64,000 nucleotides of DNA from Sapria himalayana (taxonomy: Eukaryota; Streptophyta; Magnoliopsida; Malpighiales; Rafflesiaceae). Below, in pieces: positions 24,048 to 36,593 of this stretch (within the stretch, counting starts at the first letter, position 1; each line of letters opens with the position of its first letter). The stretch spans positions 211,261-275,260 of the forward strand of contig JAREIK010003356.1 in assembly GCA_029783825.1 (NCBI GenBank). Reading direction: 5' to 3'. Under the pieces are notes generated by a model. The model had not been told where the DNA came from. It did not search any database and saw only the letters and a list, made by a program, of their open reading frames with translations. The translations under genes were made by a program, and so were the position numbers.

Positions 24048-24096
<49 letters not shown>
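23860..24096. repeat. dinucleotide microsatellites with inverted CA and TG arms
   Basis: A (TA)n run (about 23,870-23,898), then (CA)n at 23,924-23,965, about 80 bp of AT-rich spacer, then (TA)n at 24,048-24,070 and (TG)n at 24,070-24,096. The CA and TG runs are complementary in inverted order and could pair as a hairpin. Confidence 0.9.
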
Positions 24097-24101
<5 letters not shown>

Positions 24102-24239
24102 GGAAAGGTATGTCATGGTCTATATATGAAATTATAACTAACCCAAATAGCTAAAAAAATTATTAGCTAAATGCATATATTTTGAAAAAAAAATATTTAA
24201 ATAAATTTCAATTCTAATTGTATATAAACTAACAAAAAA

Positions 24240-25371
24240 ATAAATTCAGATAATTATTTAGTGATGGATTTAAATTAGCTGGGGAAAATCGCTAATAATT
24301 ATCTAGGAAATTCCATCACTAAATTCTCCTCTTTTCTCTGGGCAGAAATTACAAAAATTCAGTGGCAGATTATGTCGGGATATAATTAGCTAGGAAAAAT
24401 TCGTCACTAATAATTAGCTAGGGAAATTCCGTCACTAAATCCAACGCAAAATCAAGGATTTTATTTTTAGTGAAATTCCATCGCTAAATCTGTCACTAAT
24501 TTATGAATTTTATTAATTAGAGATATTCGCGTACTAAATCCGTAGTTAAAATATGAATTTTATTAGTTAGTGAAAATTCATCACTAAATCCATCCATAAA
24601 TCAAGGATTTTATTAGCAAAGGAAAATCCATCGCTAAATTAATGATTTTATTAGCAAAGAAAAATCCGTCGCTAAATCAATGAATTTATTAGCAAGGGAA
24701 AATTCGTCGCTAAATCCGTCACTAAATCAAGAATTTTATTAGCAAGGAAATATCTGTCGCTAAATCTATCACTAAATTATTGATTTTATTAGCAAGGGAA
24801 AATCTATTACTAATTCTGTCGTTAAATCATGAATTTTATTAGCAAGGGAAAATTCGTCCCTAAATCCATCATTAAATCATGGATTTAATTAGCAATGGAA
24901 AATTCATCGTTAAATACATCTCTAAATCATGGATTATATTAGCGAGGGAAAATCCATCGATAAATCCGTTGCGAAAAATTAGCTAGGGAAAATCCATCAC
25001 TAATTTCGTCACTAATTTCATGCTTTTATTAGCGAGCGATATTCCGTCACAATATCTGTCACTAAATTCCCCATTTTTTTGAGCAGAAGTTATGAAATTT
25101 TTCCGTTGCTAAATCCATCGCTAAAATCCCCACTTTTTTTGAATGGATTTTACGAAAATTTCTCGTCGCTAATTTGTTGCTAAATCCATCTCTAAATCCC
25201 CCGCTTTTTTGAGCAAAATTTTCGAAAAATTTTCTCTCGCTAATCCGATGCTTTTTTTTTCCAAAAATAGATCATAAATCCCTTGCTATTCCCTAGCTAA
25301 TCCCTTATAATTTAGCTAGGGATTGATCAATAGCTAAAATTCCCTAGCTAAATTGATATTTTCTTGTAGTG
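24240..25371. mobile_element. CACTA terminus with subterminal repeats (end A)
   Basis: The sequence ends in TTTTCTTGTAGTG at 25,371, the inverted form of the CACTACAAGAAAA terminus of plant CACTA elements, followed by AAA. Inside lie about 1.1 kb of degenerate repeats, roughly 50-60 bp apart, around TATTAGCAAGGGAAAATCC and GTCGCTAAATC, then TAGCTAGGGA-type motifs. Such subterminal arrays bind the element's TNP1-like protein in EnSpm. The innermost part (CCCTAGCTAATCCCTTATAA) resembles the 5' end of element D at 50.2 kb, so this may be the 5' end of a minus-oriented element. The other end was not found with certainty; the minus-oriented tail at 1-665 is one candidate. Confidence 0.75.
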
Positions 25372-25649
25372 AAATAGTTGAGATATTTAATTAATAAAAT
25401 GATGATATGTCATATTATTGCTAATTCATAACAAATATGTGATAGCCATAAAGAGAAATTTTGAATGCTACTTTCTAGAGCATAATAGTGATTTAGTGGG
25501 AAAATTTTATGATGAACATCATGTTGGACTAATTGTATGGTGATTTACCTCTGATAAATAAACAAACATAAGTTGCCACTTTGAGAGATAGCCAAATGTT
25601 AAAAGTCCTGCATTGATTAAAAGCTAGGATGATCTTGAGGATGATCAAT
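25372..25649. other. spacer right of CACTA end A
   Basis: AT-rich, no gene recognised. It separates the CACTA terminus from the 555-bp tandem array. Confidence 0.4.
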
Positions 25650-27245
25650 AACTATATGTTTAACTATTATGTATAATTATTTATAAATATTTGGATAATT
25701 ATATAAATATCTTTATAACTATATTTTATTATATTTGTAACTATGTAAACTAATTTTATAACTATATCCACAACTATATATAACTATTTTTTTAACTTAA
25801 TTATAATTTATAACTATATGTATTATTCTATATAACTATATTTCTAACAAAATATTCTATATGTTTAATAATATATAACAATATTTAATTGTATTTTACT
25901 ATATAAATAAATTTATAACTATGTAATACTCTATATAATTAAATATAACTATATTTGTAAACTATGTATACAAATATGTATTCATATAATTAATCTATTT
26001 ATTTGTTGATAACCTTTTATACATTTTTATATAACTACGTATAACTACTTGTATGAATATATCTATATATAATTATATGTTTAACTATATATAACTCTAT
26101 TTTTAACTATATATACTATAGGTATAAGAACATATAACTATAAATAATTGTCTTTGACTATATGTATAACTATAAAAACATTATACATAAATATATTAAA
26201 ATTTATAATTAACAACATATATTTACTAAATATTTTTATATATTAGCAAAAAAATATATTTTAGTATATATATACTATACCTATACATAACTATATGTAT
26301 AAATATAAGATATTATAAGAAAAAATATATATACCTACATGTATAAAAATAAGTTAAACTATATGTTTATTTATATGTATAACTACATGTAGCTATATTT
26401 ATAATTACATGTATAACAACATGCAACATTATGTTTAAATATGTGTATAACTATATATAAATATTTGTAAAACTAAATAAAACTTTATATAATTAAATAT
26501 AACTATATTTTTAACTATTTATACATATATGTATAGATTATTGTAAATCTATATATTTGTTTATAACTATGTATATATTTATGAAAAACTAAAAATAACT
26601 ACTCGTATGAATATATATATATATATATAACTAAATGTTTAACGATATATAATTTTTTATATCTATATATATTATATGTATAATAACTATTAACTATAAA
26701 TAATTATATCTTACTATATGTATAACTATACAAAATTTATACATAACTATATTTAAATATATATTTAACAACATATTTTTAATATACATTTTTATATATT
26801 AGTATAAAAGATGCGTTTTAGTATATCTATACCTATACATAACTATATGTATAAATATATGAAATTATATGAATAAATATATATATACATACATGTATAA
26901 ATATAAGTTTAACTATACGTGTAACTATATGTATAACCACATGTAACTATATTTATAATTTTATATATAAAAACATACAGCATAAAGTTTAACTATATGT
27001 GTATAACAATATATAAATATTTGTATAACTATAAAAAACTTTATATAAATAAATATAACTTTATTTTTAATTATGCATACATATATGTATAAATATATGT
27101 AAATCTATATAATTATTTAAAACTATACATTTATGTATAACTACTTATAACTACTTGTATGCATGTATCTATATATAACTATATGTTTAACTATATATAA
27201 TTATTTATAACTACATATACTATGTGTATACTAACATATAATTAT
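25650..27245. repeat. three tandem units of about 555 bp rich in AACTATATGTATA
   Basis: Within each unit short words of the TATAACTATATGTATAACTA kind recur. The longer landmark TATATAATTAAATATAACT stands at about 25,931, 26,485 and, slightly altered, 27,041, giving a period of about 554-556 bp. A further partial copy lies at about 56,700-57,060 inside the CACTA-type element starting at 55,403 (ACTCTATATAATTAAATATAACTATA). No coding potential was seen. Confidence 0.75.
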
Positions 27246-27479
27246 TAATGGGATAATGCTAATTTTTTGCACTAACTTAATTAAATGGCAAAAGATATAT
27301 AATCAACAATATGAAAGCACATAGCATGAGAGTGTCCATTGGTCAGGCTCATATATGGTAAAATACAATTAAGGTACACTTACCTAATCCCAGCCCGTAG
27401 GCCTTAGACTCATATATGAACGTATGTATGACAAAAGATGTAATATCTAATAGTTTTGTATAGAAGAAAATTTGTTTTT

Positions 27480-27630
27480 CTTTTATGTTTTCCTCGTTCT
27501 AACACATCATTCCCTACTAGTCTCTCTCTCCCTTTCTAATTCTTTCTGTCACTTTCTTCCTCTTTTTCTTTCTGTGTAACTCTCTTTCTTTCTTGTTATT
27601 TTCTTTCTCGCTCTCCTTTCTTACTTTTTA

Positions 27631-27662
<32 letters not shown>

Positions 27663-27930
27663 CCTCTCTCCCTCCCTCTCCCTCCCTCTCTCTCCCTCCC
27701 TCCCTCCCTCTCTCTCCCTCCCTCCCTCCCTCTCTCTCTCTCCCTCCCTCCCTCTCTCTCCCTCTTTCTCCCTTTCATCATTTCTTTTCCCCTCTCTCTA
27801 CCCCCTTTTTATCTCTCTCTCTCCCTCTTCCCTTTCTCTCTCTCTCTCTCTCTCCATCTCTCCATTTCTCTGCCCCTCTCTCTCTCCCCACCTTCTCTCT
27901 CCCTCTATCTCTCTCTCCCTCTCCCCCTTG
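27480..27930. repeat. CT/CCCT pyrimidine tract
   Basis: About 440 bp almost wholly of C and T on the plus strand: (CT)n at 27,632-27,656, then CTCCCTCC variants. The open frames over it (112 codons plus, 61 minus, the latter Arg/Glu/Gly-rich) are products of the repeat. Pure polypurine-polypyrimidine sequence of this length can adopt triplex forms. Confidence 0.9.
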
Positions 27931-28212
27931 AAACTTTAAATGTCTTTCATTTTTGCTTTCCTTTCTTGTATATTATTGTATTTTGCTCTCTTTATCTAGT
28001 AATACCATTATATCTATTAATCTCTATCATGCTAAAATTACTTTATCTATTTATGTAGATTCTACAAATGCATTGCCTCAATATTCATGTCATTTAATTT
28101 TTAAATATTCATCTTTAAGTAATTTTATTTAATTATTAGTATATTTTGATGTAATAGAATGTTTAATTCAAAAAAATATTTGAGCATTATTTTTTGTAAA
28201 TATAACAGGACA

Positions 28213-31200
28213 AAATGAGTTCATATCATAAGTGAATTTACTAAAGGTTTATTAATGAAATTTTGAATAAATTTTTTTTAAGTGGCTTAAAACTTTCATC
28301 AATTTTGCATCTAGTCAATCGAGATGGATGGATAGAGAAAAAATTAAGTGTCCATGTAATCATCGCAGGTGTTAGAATATCCCTTTTCGTGATGCAAATA
28401 TTATAAGATACCATTTGGCTAAATATGACTTTGTGCCAAATTATTTTAATTGGATTTATAATGGGGAAAGTACAATGGCTCTGAACATTGACCAAAATGA
28501 AGATATTGAATCATTTGCTTGTGGGGAAGAAGCATCAAACACATACCATAGAATGATCACGGAAGCTGCTGGTGGTGACTTCAATAAGGATTACGTGGAT
28601 GAACCACCTAATCCCGAAGCTCATAAATTTTATGAAATACTTAAAGCTGCAGATAAAGAGTTGTAGCCTAGTTGTAAAATACATTTTCAATTGTTATTTG
28701 TGGCTCGACTTATTAGCATTAAGTCAGAAAATCATATGTTTGAGAAATTATTTGATCAAGTATCAAAACTGATGAAGGAGATTGTTCCGGATAATAATTT
28801 GATCACTAATAACTTTTACAATACTATGAAGTTACTATGAAGAATGGGTCTACCAGTGAAAAAAATTAATTGTTATTTCAATGGATGTATTTTATATTGG
28901 GGTGGTGATAGTGATTTAATTAGCTGTAAGTTTTGTGATCATCATTGATTTAAGACGACATCTCGTGTTGTAGATACGCGACAAAAAATGAAAGTTGCAT
29001 TTTAAAAGATGTATTATTTTTTATTAATTCCTCGATTACTCATACTATATGCATCAAATGATATAGCAATAATATGAGGTGGCATTCTGAGTATGAGGTT
29101 GAAGAAGGGGTAATGCATCATCCATCAGATTTACTTGCTTGGAAGCATTTTAATTTTATACATTAAGATTTTGCAGTTGAAAGTCCAAAAGTGAGATTGG
29201 GTCTCTGCATAGATGGATTTCAACCATTTGGGCAATCTGGAAAATAGTTTTCAACATGACCAGTTAGTGGCACATTATAACTTGCCTTTATGGTTGTGTG
29301 TGAAGGAGCAATATATGTTTTTGTCAAAAGTGGTTCCAGGGCTAAAAAATCCGAAAGACATGCTGGATGTTTTCTTACAGCCTCTTATAATAGAGTTAAA
29401 TCATTTGTGGGATGTTGGTGTGAATACATATGATATCTCAAAGAAGAAAAATTTCATTATGTGGGCGGCCCTTATGTGGACAGTAAGTGATATTTTTTCA
29501 TATTCAATTTTGTTTGGCTGGAGTACTACAGGATGATTCGCATGCCCACTTTGCATGAAAAATTATGATGCATTTACCCTCAAATTTAGTGGTAAATAGT
29601 CATGGTTTGATAACCATCGTAAGTTTCTACATATGAATCATCCATTTCAAAGAAATAGAACTGCATTTCAAAAAAATAAAAATGTTATGATAGTTGCACA
29701 AGTAGTTCATTCAGAAGATGATATTATGAAAGAGATTTAGAGTTTGGGTTTGAAGAAGGTAACCAAAAAGGATGCTACTGGAAGTACTGGACCAATAGGA
29801 AAAATATTTGGCGGTAGTAAATGTAGTATATTTTGGGACTTTTCCTATTGGAATTCCTATATAATTTGTCATAACTTAGATGTAATGCATATTGAAAAAA
29901 TTATGTTTGATAATATTTTCAACATTGTCCTTAATGTAGATGGAAAAATAAAAGATACTTTTAAATCAAGACAATAGCTGAATGATTAATGTCGGCATCC
30001 TGAATTTAATCTGAATGAGGCAACAAAAAAATTCCCTAAAGTTTGCTACACACTTAATAAGAAGGCAAGATAGATATTCTGTGAATGGGTTAAAAATTTG
30101 AAATTTCCTGATGGATATGTGTCAAATATTGGTAGATGCGCAGATATAAAAATTTGAATGAAAAGTCATGACGATCATGTATTTATATAGATATTAATAC
30201 CTATTGCATTCTGTGAATTACATCCCCTAAGTGTTTGGAAGGTCCTTACAGAACTTATTTTTTTTAAATAGCTAACTGCAACAAAAATCAAAATAGATAA
30301 CATTATGAGGTTGGAGAATGACATTCAACTTATTATTTGTAAGCTTGAGCATATATTCCCACCGAGTTTTTTTGACTCAATGGAGCATTTGCTGGTGCAT
30401 TTGGCATATGAATCAAGGATAGCATGGCCAGTGCAATATAGGTGGATGTATCCTGACGATAGGTAAATACATATAATTTGCTATGTTTTATTATTTCATA
30501 CATAAAGTAATATTATAATTTAATATAATTGAAACCTAACATTATGGTTGTAGGTATCTTCGTAAATTGAAATTGAATGTTAGAAACAAGACAAAAGTTG
30601 AAGGTTCAATTTGTAATGCATATTTAGTAGAAGAAGCATCATCATTTTGTTCTTATTATTTTGAGAATCATGTCAATACAAATAATAGAAATGTGCCTCG
30701 GAATGATGAAGGTCATATGATGGTAGAAGGTGATTCTGTGGACAAACTATCTATCTTCAAGCACCCAGGAAGATCATTTGGAAAAGCAATAAAAATATGT
30801 ATGATAGATGAAGAGTACAAAGAAACCCGGAGCTACGTTTTACTTAATTGTGAGGAGGTTGCACCATATATTGAGTATTTATACCCAAAATGGTTGCAAC
30901 TTTAATCATATTTTAATTTTATCTTTAATAGGAATTATTAAAAATTGATATACATTTTATTCTCTCTTTTTATATTTGTGCATTATTTATGTTAAGCAAT
31001 TAAAATATAGGCAACCAGTAATTTCTAGCAATTATGTCGATTATATGCTAGAAACTGAATTTGTGAATTGGTTCAAAAATTATGTGAGAATTATTAAGTT
31101 TTAAATTTTTAAATTATTTAATTTATTTACTAGTATCTTTTATTTGTTAATATCATTTTTAAAATTTATATCACAGGCAATTGATCCTTCAAATGGAAAT

Positions 31201-31908
31201 TCAAATATTTTCATTCAGAATCTAAGTAAAAGCCCATTTAGATATGTGACAACCTATCTTGGGTATTTTATCAATGGATATAAATTTAACACAAACTAGC
31301 ATGGTTCTTCTGAAACAACAGTGAATATTGGTGTATGCATTAAAGGCTCAGGTTATAGTGTAGATGATTTTAATTATCATGGTCAACTCAAACAAGTTAT
31401 TGAGTTAGAGTATCCTGGACTCGAAAATAACAGGATTGTATTATTAAAGTGTGAGTTGTTTAATCCTACATGAAATGTGAGCACAAAGATTCATTCGGAA
31501 CATAAGTTAGTAGATATTAACCATAAATGAAGATATAATTGATATGAGCCATTTATTATGGTAGTTCAAGCCACTTAAGTATATTATTGTACATATCCGA
31601 GTTTATCTCGTGATAAGAGTAATTGGTGCGTGATTTGCAAAATCAAAGCTCGATCAAATTTTGAAGTACCAATATCACAACAAAGAAGTGCAGACTTAGA
31701 TATTGCACCAGTATTCCAGGAAGATGACATAAATAATATTTAGCCTGTGTATGTAGATGAATATCTAGAAAATTTATGTTACTCAAATAGTGGCCTAATA
31801 GAAATTGAAGATGATCAATTTCTATCTGAAGAAGAGTTTGAACTTCTATCAAAATCAGAGAAAATATCTGAAGATCCATTGGAGGATGATAGTGATACCG
31901 ATAATTAA
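28213..31908 (+). pseudogene. TNP2-like CACTA transposase remnant
   Basis: The start is a degraded ATG-AGT-TCA-TAT region at 28,213. The transposase-associated domain follows (KIKCPC at about 28,340, then IPFRDANIIRYHLAKYDF at 28,378-28,430 and NWIYNGES). Next come SENHMFEKLFDQVSKLMKE (28,727-28,780) and NGCILYWGGDSDLISC (28,880-28,935). The transposase-21 core has GFQPFGQSGK at 29,215, LWLCVKEQYMFLSKVVPG at 29,288-29,342 and YDISKKKNF at 29,428. HNLDVMHIEKI lies at about 29,870. The DUF4218-like part spans 30,300-30,905. A clean intron (30,463-30,553, AG|GTAAAT...TTGTAG|G) joins DR to YLRKL. A DUF4216-like part follows (31,176-31,660), ending at 31,908. Each domain is crossed by stops or frameshifts, so it is inactive. 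The family cuts the element at its termini. Confidence 0.88.
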
Positions 31909-32048
31909 ATTGTTATAATTGTATTATAATATTAAACTATCAAAGAGTTTCTATATTTTGTTGAAATCTATTAGTGTGTTTTATTATAAAATGCATGCTT
32001 GTTCATCATATTTGTATTATTTGTTCTATGTTTTATTTTGTACAGAAG

Positions 32049-34030
32049 ATGGCACATAAAAGATGTGGCCATGGTGTAGTTGGACGTGGATGCAAAAATG
32101 AACCAAATTCATCTAGTATGTTACATCATGTTACAGAATCAGTACAATCTCATATCCACCATATCCAGACTTCAACATCATAATCACCATCTCCATTTCT
32201 ATCAGCATCACCATCATTGAGACCTCTACTATTTCCGTTATTAGATATAAGCCCACCATCCATTATGCTTCCTACACACACTTTTGATCCATCTCTATCT
32301 TCTACACCACATTTTAGACCGATAGTTTCCCCATTTACAAAACCAATGACATCATCAAATGCTGTGCCTTCCTCTACATTCAGTCTAAGTTAGTAATTGA
32401 GATTATGGATGGGAGGTAAAAAAAATATGTAAATATGACTTGCAAAAAAAATCTGATGTTACTGTCAGTGGCTTTTTTTAAATATATAGGTAATATTTGC
32501 TTGTTTTCTATGTTATTTATTTATTTGTATAGTTTTATTCTATCTCATAAGTGTTCGACTATAATTACAAAGTATTTCAAGAAAATGAATGATTCTAAAG
32601 CATTCTCTAGGGAAGAAAGTTTCTGAATCAACAAAAGAGTCCTATCTTAATGACTTTCAGGTAAAAATAACAAAACAAACACATTGAAAAGTAATTATCA
32701 AATTACTTAATGATTATGTTGGTTATTATTCAAGCAGCAAATAATAAAATTTTATTGTTAATATAAATTCTTTTGTGATTTTTTTATATAAAGAATAAGT
32801 ACACATGGGCACTCAAATTTGATGTAAAGATAAAGTCATTATGGAAAATCAGAGCTAATCAACAGTATTTTGATTTTGTCCATAAATTGAATAATATGTA
32901 AGAAAGGCCTGATTTTATATCCGATGATGACTGGCCCGAGTAGATTAAGTAATGGGAGGAGCCAGATGTGAAAAAAAATCAGATATTGCCAGCAAAAATC
33001 GACGAAGTGAGGTAACTAGACTAGGTAGAAAAAACTATCGACACATAGGATGGTTGAAGTCGAGCATTGAGCACGCTCAAGATTTGATACAATTTTAAAA
33101 TTGTAAACATTTATATATTTAGTGGTTGTCCTAATAGTCTAATAAATCAAATATATGCATGGTTTTATTAATTTTATTAAAATTTTTGATCATTTGTTAT
33201 TTTATGACATAATAAATTCATATTCTAGGCTGGATAATTGGGTTGAGATCCCAATTTTATGAGATTTTTAAGAAGATGCATGCGAAGAAAGTGGATGGTC
33301 ACTTTGTTGAAAATAAGAATCAATGATTGCTATAATAATCTATTATATTTATAAAATTTTATTATACTACAATACATTTTGAAAGTTATTTGGAATGCAA
33401 AATAATTAGTTTATTTTTTGTATATCTATAATAGTATGTTTCACCATTTTATCTCAAGAACTCTTGGAGGAACGTGTGACAATTACTTCTCAACAAGTTA
33501 AAAGTTCTATGGATCTTCAACAATTGATTATGATCCTATTTATTTGGAGACCATAAGAGGTCGTAAGTAGTAATGAGTGCACGACATCAGCTTGAAGGGA
33601 GTGGTATTTTGTTGTAGCATTTGTGCTTCTAATTCATCTGTCTCAACAATAGTGGATGAGGTGGTTGAACAAGCAATGGAAATAAATGAACATTTGTAAT
33701 TATGGAGACCAAATGAAAAAGAAGGATGAGCAGATATCTCATTTAAAGGAAGAAATATATGAAATTAAAGAACACAAAGATGAGCAGTATACTAATTTGA
33801 AGGAAGACATACAAGAAATGAAAGAAGAAAATGAGGAGCTGATTACTTATTTGATGGAAGAAATGCAAGAAATTAAAGAAATGAACGATTAGATGAAAGA
33901 AATTAAGAATGTGATGCAATAGCAGATGTCCTATGTGGAGTTATAATTAGTTTCATTGACGCAATAGATATCATTACGAGATCCAGCTATGAAGCCTCAC
34001 ACGAAAAGCTAGCACAAAATTCCCTACTAA
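32049..34030 (+). pseudogene. TNP1-like second CACTA protein remnant
   Basis: It follows the TNP2-like gene by about 140 bp. It starts at ATG 32,049 (MAHKRCGHGVVGRGC). The next part is rich in Ser and Pro (32,110-32,390). A segment at about 32,790-32,950 resembles the plant transposase-24 family (SLWKIRANQQYFDFVHKL, then RPDFISDDDWP). The C-terminal part (33,460-33,900) starts ELLEERVTITSQQVKSSMD and becomes a coiled coil rich in Glu and Lys (DEQISHLKEEIYEIKE, MEEMQEIKEMND). Introns and stops interrupt it. In EnSpm this protein binds subterminal repeats. The same C-terminal segment stands inverted at 41,330-41,660 in element D. Confidence 0.75.
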
Positions 34031-34895
34031 TTATGAGGATGATTTCATATGAGAATTATTTCTGGACTGTTATTGATTTTTGTCTATGCGTAGCAAAACT
34101 TGATGTGAATTTTTTCCAGGTTCCAATTTTTTTTGTTCTGATTTTGTTCTTTGCTTTGCTGATTAACCTAATAATGAATCTTTGCAGGACACATGATGTG
34201 AGATGCATGAAAAAATTATGATTCAAAGCATTCAGACATTGCCACGGTGCTTCCATTGCATGGGTTCCCTATTTACAGATTTTAGCTTGATCAAAAGGAG
34301 GCCTAGTTTTTATTATCTTCATTATTCCTAAAATATTTTATTTTTCCACTCTCTTTCTCTCTAAACATCATTTCTGGACATCTTTTAGATTTTTGTTAAA
34401 GTTATATGACTATCAATTATAATTTGTGTTTGTTCATGTCTATAATAACTATTTTTATATATCTGTGAATATGTTTGTTGTCCCTAATTTTTTTGTGTAA
34501 AGTTTTAGCCTATTATAGGTATGTAAAAGTCTTGGCTGGTCCTTTATGGGGCTGGGAACAACACCTTAGTTTATTAATCTATGAGATGAAACAAAAAATA
34601 AATTCCACGCAAACGTAGGTTTGTTCTTGACACTCTTATTTTGTGCAGATCTATATCATCGTAGTTTAGATCTACAACTGCTTGTTATTGGTTATTCGTT
34701 TGTAAATGTAGTATGTTATGCACCATGTACAATTGTAACAATGTTCTCTATCTGCGTGAAGTACCAGAGGAAAATAAACTAGAAATGCTGACCATGCTTG
34801 AGAGACCTATATGTGTGTTTTAACGTCCTATATTATTTTAGTCTGTTGTTTTTGATGATTTGTCTATTTTCATGGAAGTACAAGTATGTGTGTCA
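34031..34895 (+). other. 3' untranslated region of CACTA element B
   Basis: No further coding domain was recognised between the TNP1-like coiled coil and the palindromic repeats. The short frames at 34,033-34,256 on both strands resemble nothing I know. Confidence 0.4.
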
Positions 34896-34899
34896 TCTA

Positions 34900-35795
34900 A
34901 GGATATGTGATTGTACATACGTACATATAATACTGTAGTAAATACATACATATATACTTGGTATAAATTACATATATGCTGAGTATATATCTACATATAT
35001 TGAGTATATAAGTATACATATACTGATTATATATGTTTGTATATACTGAGTATATTTGTACATATATACTCAGTATATACATACATATATACTACAGTAT
35101 ATACATATGTATATATTTGGTATATAAGTATGTTTATCATATAGTATATACGTAAGTATATACTCAGTATATACATACTTTATTCTATAGTATATCCATA
35201 CGTATATATCGAGTATATATATAATTGGGTGCATATATTTATTTGTAAACATATATATATTGTCATACATACACACCCATTAACACACAGACACACTTTT
35301 GAATATATAATTGATAGGGTTGGTCTGATCATCATTGTGCATTGCTTATTAATGCATGTAATAAAAGCCATGGATTATAGACTTTCCCTAAAGCTATGGG
35401 ATTAAAATATTTCAAATCAAGTCCAGCGAGGTAGATAGTGGTTGGTCTTAAAAATCTTAGTAATTGTGTTGATATGCAATTATCATATAGTACAAAGCAA
35501 ACATATGAGTAAATAAGTTTTTTTGCTCTAGGTTTTGCAATGATTGGTTCTAATTGTACTAGGTCTTAAGATGATGATGATGATAATACTCATGTAGATG
35601 GTGAGATTCACACATATAATAATGCAGTATTTTATGTACATATATACTAAGTATATATGTACTCAGGATATATGTACACGTATTACTTTAGTTTATATGT
35701 ACATATACTGTAATAATATATGTTCTAGTGAAATGCTAGTATATATGTACATATATACTGCAATATTATATATTTATCAAAGCATAACTATTTAT
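34900..35795. repeat. palindromic TATACTGAGTATA repeats
   Basis: A run of degenerate units of about 24 bp built of ACATATATACTGAGTATATA and its inverse (TATACTCAGTATATA), mainly at 34,910-35,235 and 35,625-35,780. Each unit is nearly self-complementary, so each can fold or cruciform by itself. The related tract at about 490-660 shows it is part of this CACTA family's 3' region. Confidence 0.85.
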
Positions 35796-36593
35796 TTATT
35801 TATTTTGAATTGATTGAGTGGTTTAAATTTTTTACAGATATGATACCATATTATTCTCCATATGAAGCTTGTATAAGTGAAGGGATTTTTCACTAGACAT
35901 GACGCACCATGACTCGAACAGCTTTGTCGCATTAGAAAGATGGTGATCAGAGGAGCAAAGGGAAATAAAGTAACGTCAATGCATGGATAGATTATACTTT
36001 ATGCACGGTTGGTAGATACATTAATGAATAAGATGTAATAAAATTTTGTTATTTTTTTATTTTAATTTTGTAAATTATTGTATTAGAATAAATTATTAAA
36101 TGATTTTATTTTTTGTTAATTATAAATTATCATTTTTAGTTTCTGTTTTAATTAAATTTTTTTAAAAAAATTAAATTCTAAAAATAGCTAGGGATGTTTC
36201 CATAGCTAATTTAGCTAGCGATATCTTTATTATAGCTAGGGATTTTTTCCGTTGAATTTATTTTGTGAGGGACTATTTCCATCGCTAATATTTAGTGACG
36301 AGCACTTTAGATTGGGAAAGCATCTATTATTATATCCGTTTAGTGATGAAAACTCTAATATAGCTTGCTAATTTAGCTAGAAAAATTATTCTTTTTAGCT
36401 ATAGATTTTTTCGTCTCTAAATTATTAGCTAGGGACACTTTCCCTCACTAAATTTTAGCGATGATCACTCTAGATTTGGAACAATTCCTTCATTAATAAA
36501 TCGCTATATCCCATTTACCGATAGAAAATGCCTATTTGGTTAAGGAATTATCCCTTGCTATATGGATTTTTCTTGTAGTGAAAAAGATTTCTT

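Larger units (their letters stand above)
28205..36580 (+). mobile_element. CACTA/EnSpm element B (degenerate, left end unresolved)
   Basis: It holds a TNP2-like transposase remnant (28,213-31,908), a TNP1-like remnant (32,049-34,030), palindromic AT repeats (34,900-35,790), and a 3' terminal region with TAGCTAGGGA and CGCTAATTTAG motifs (36,180-36,560). It ends in TTTTTCTTGTAGTG at 36,580, followed by AAA. This is the standard gene order of plant CACTA elements. The matching CACTACAAGAAA start was not found upstream, so the given left limit is only the start of recognisable coding sequence. The right terminus lies directly against copia coding sequence, which shows the insertion target. Confidence 0.8.

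Noticed and set aside
27593..27931. Ser/Leu/Pro-rich plus frame and Arg/Glu/Gly-rich minus frame
   Set aside because: They lie wholly on a CT/GA microsatellite tract and are compositional.
34033..34256. Overlapping 62- and 66-codon frames on both strands after the TNP1-like gene
   Set aside because: No resemblance to any family known to me; they lie in the expected 3' untranslated part of the CACTA element.
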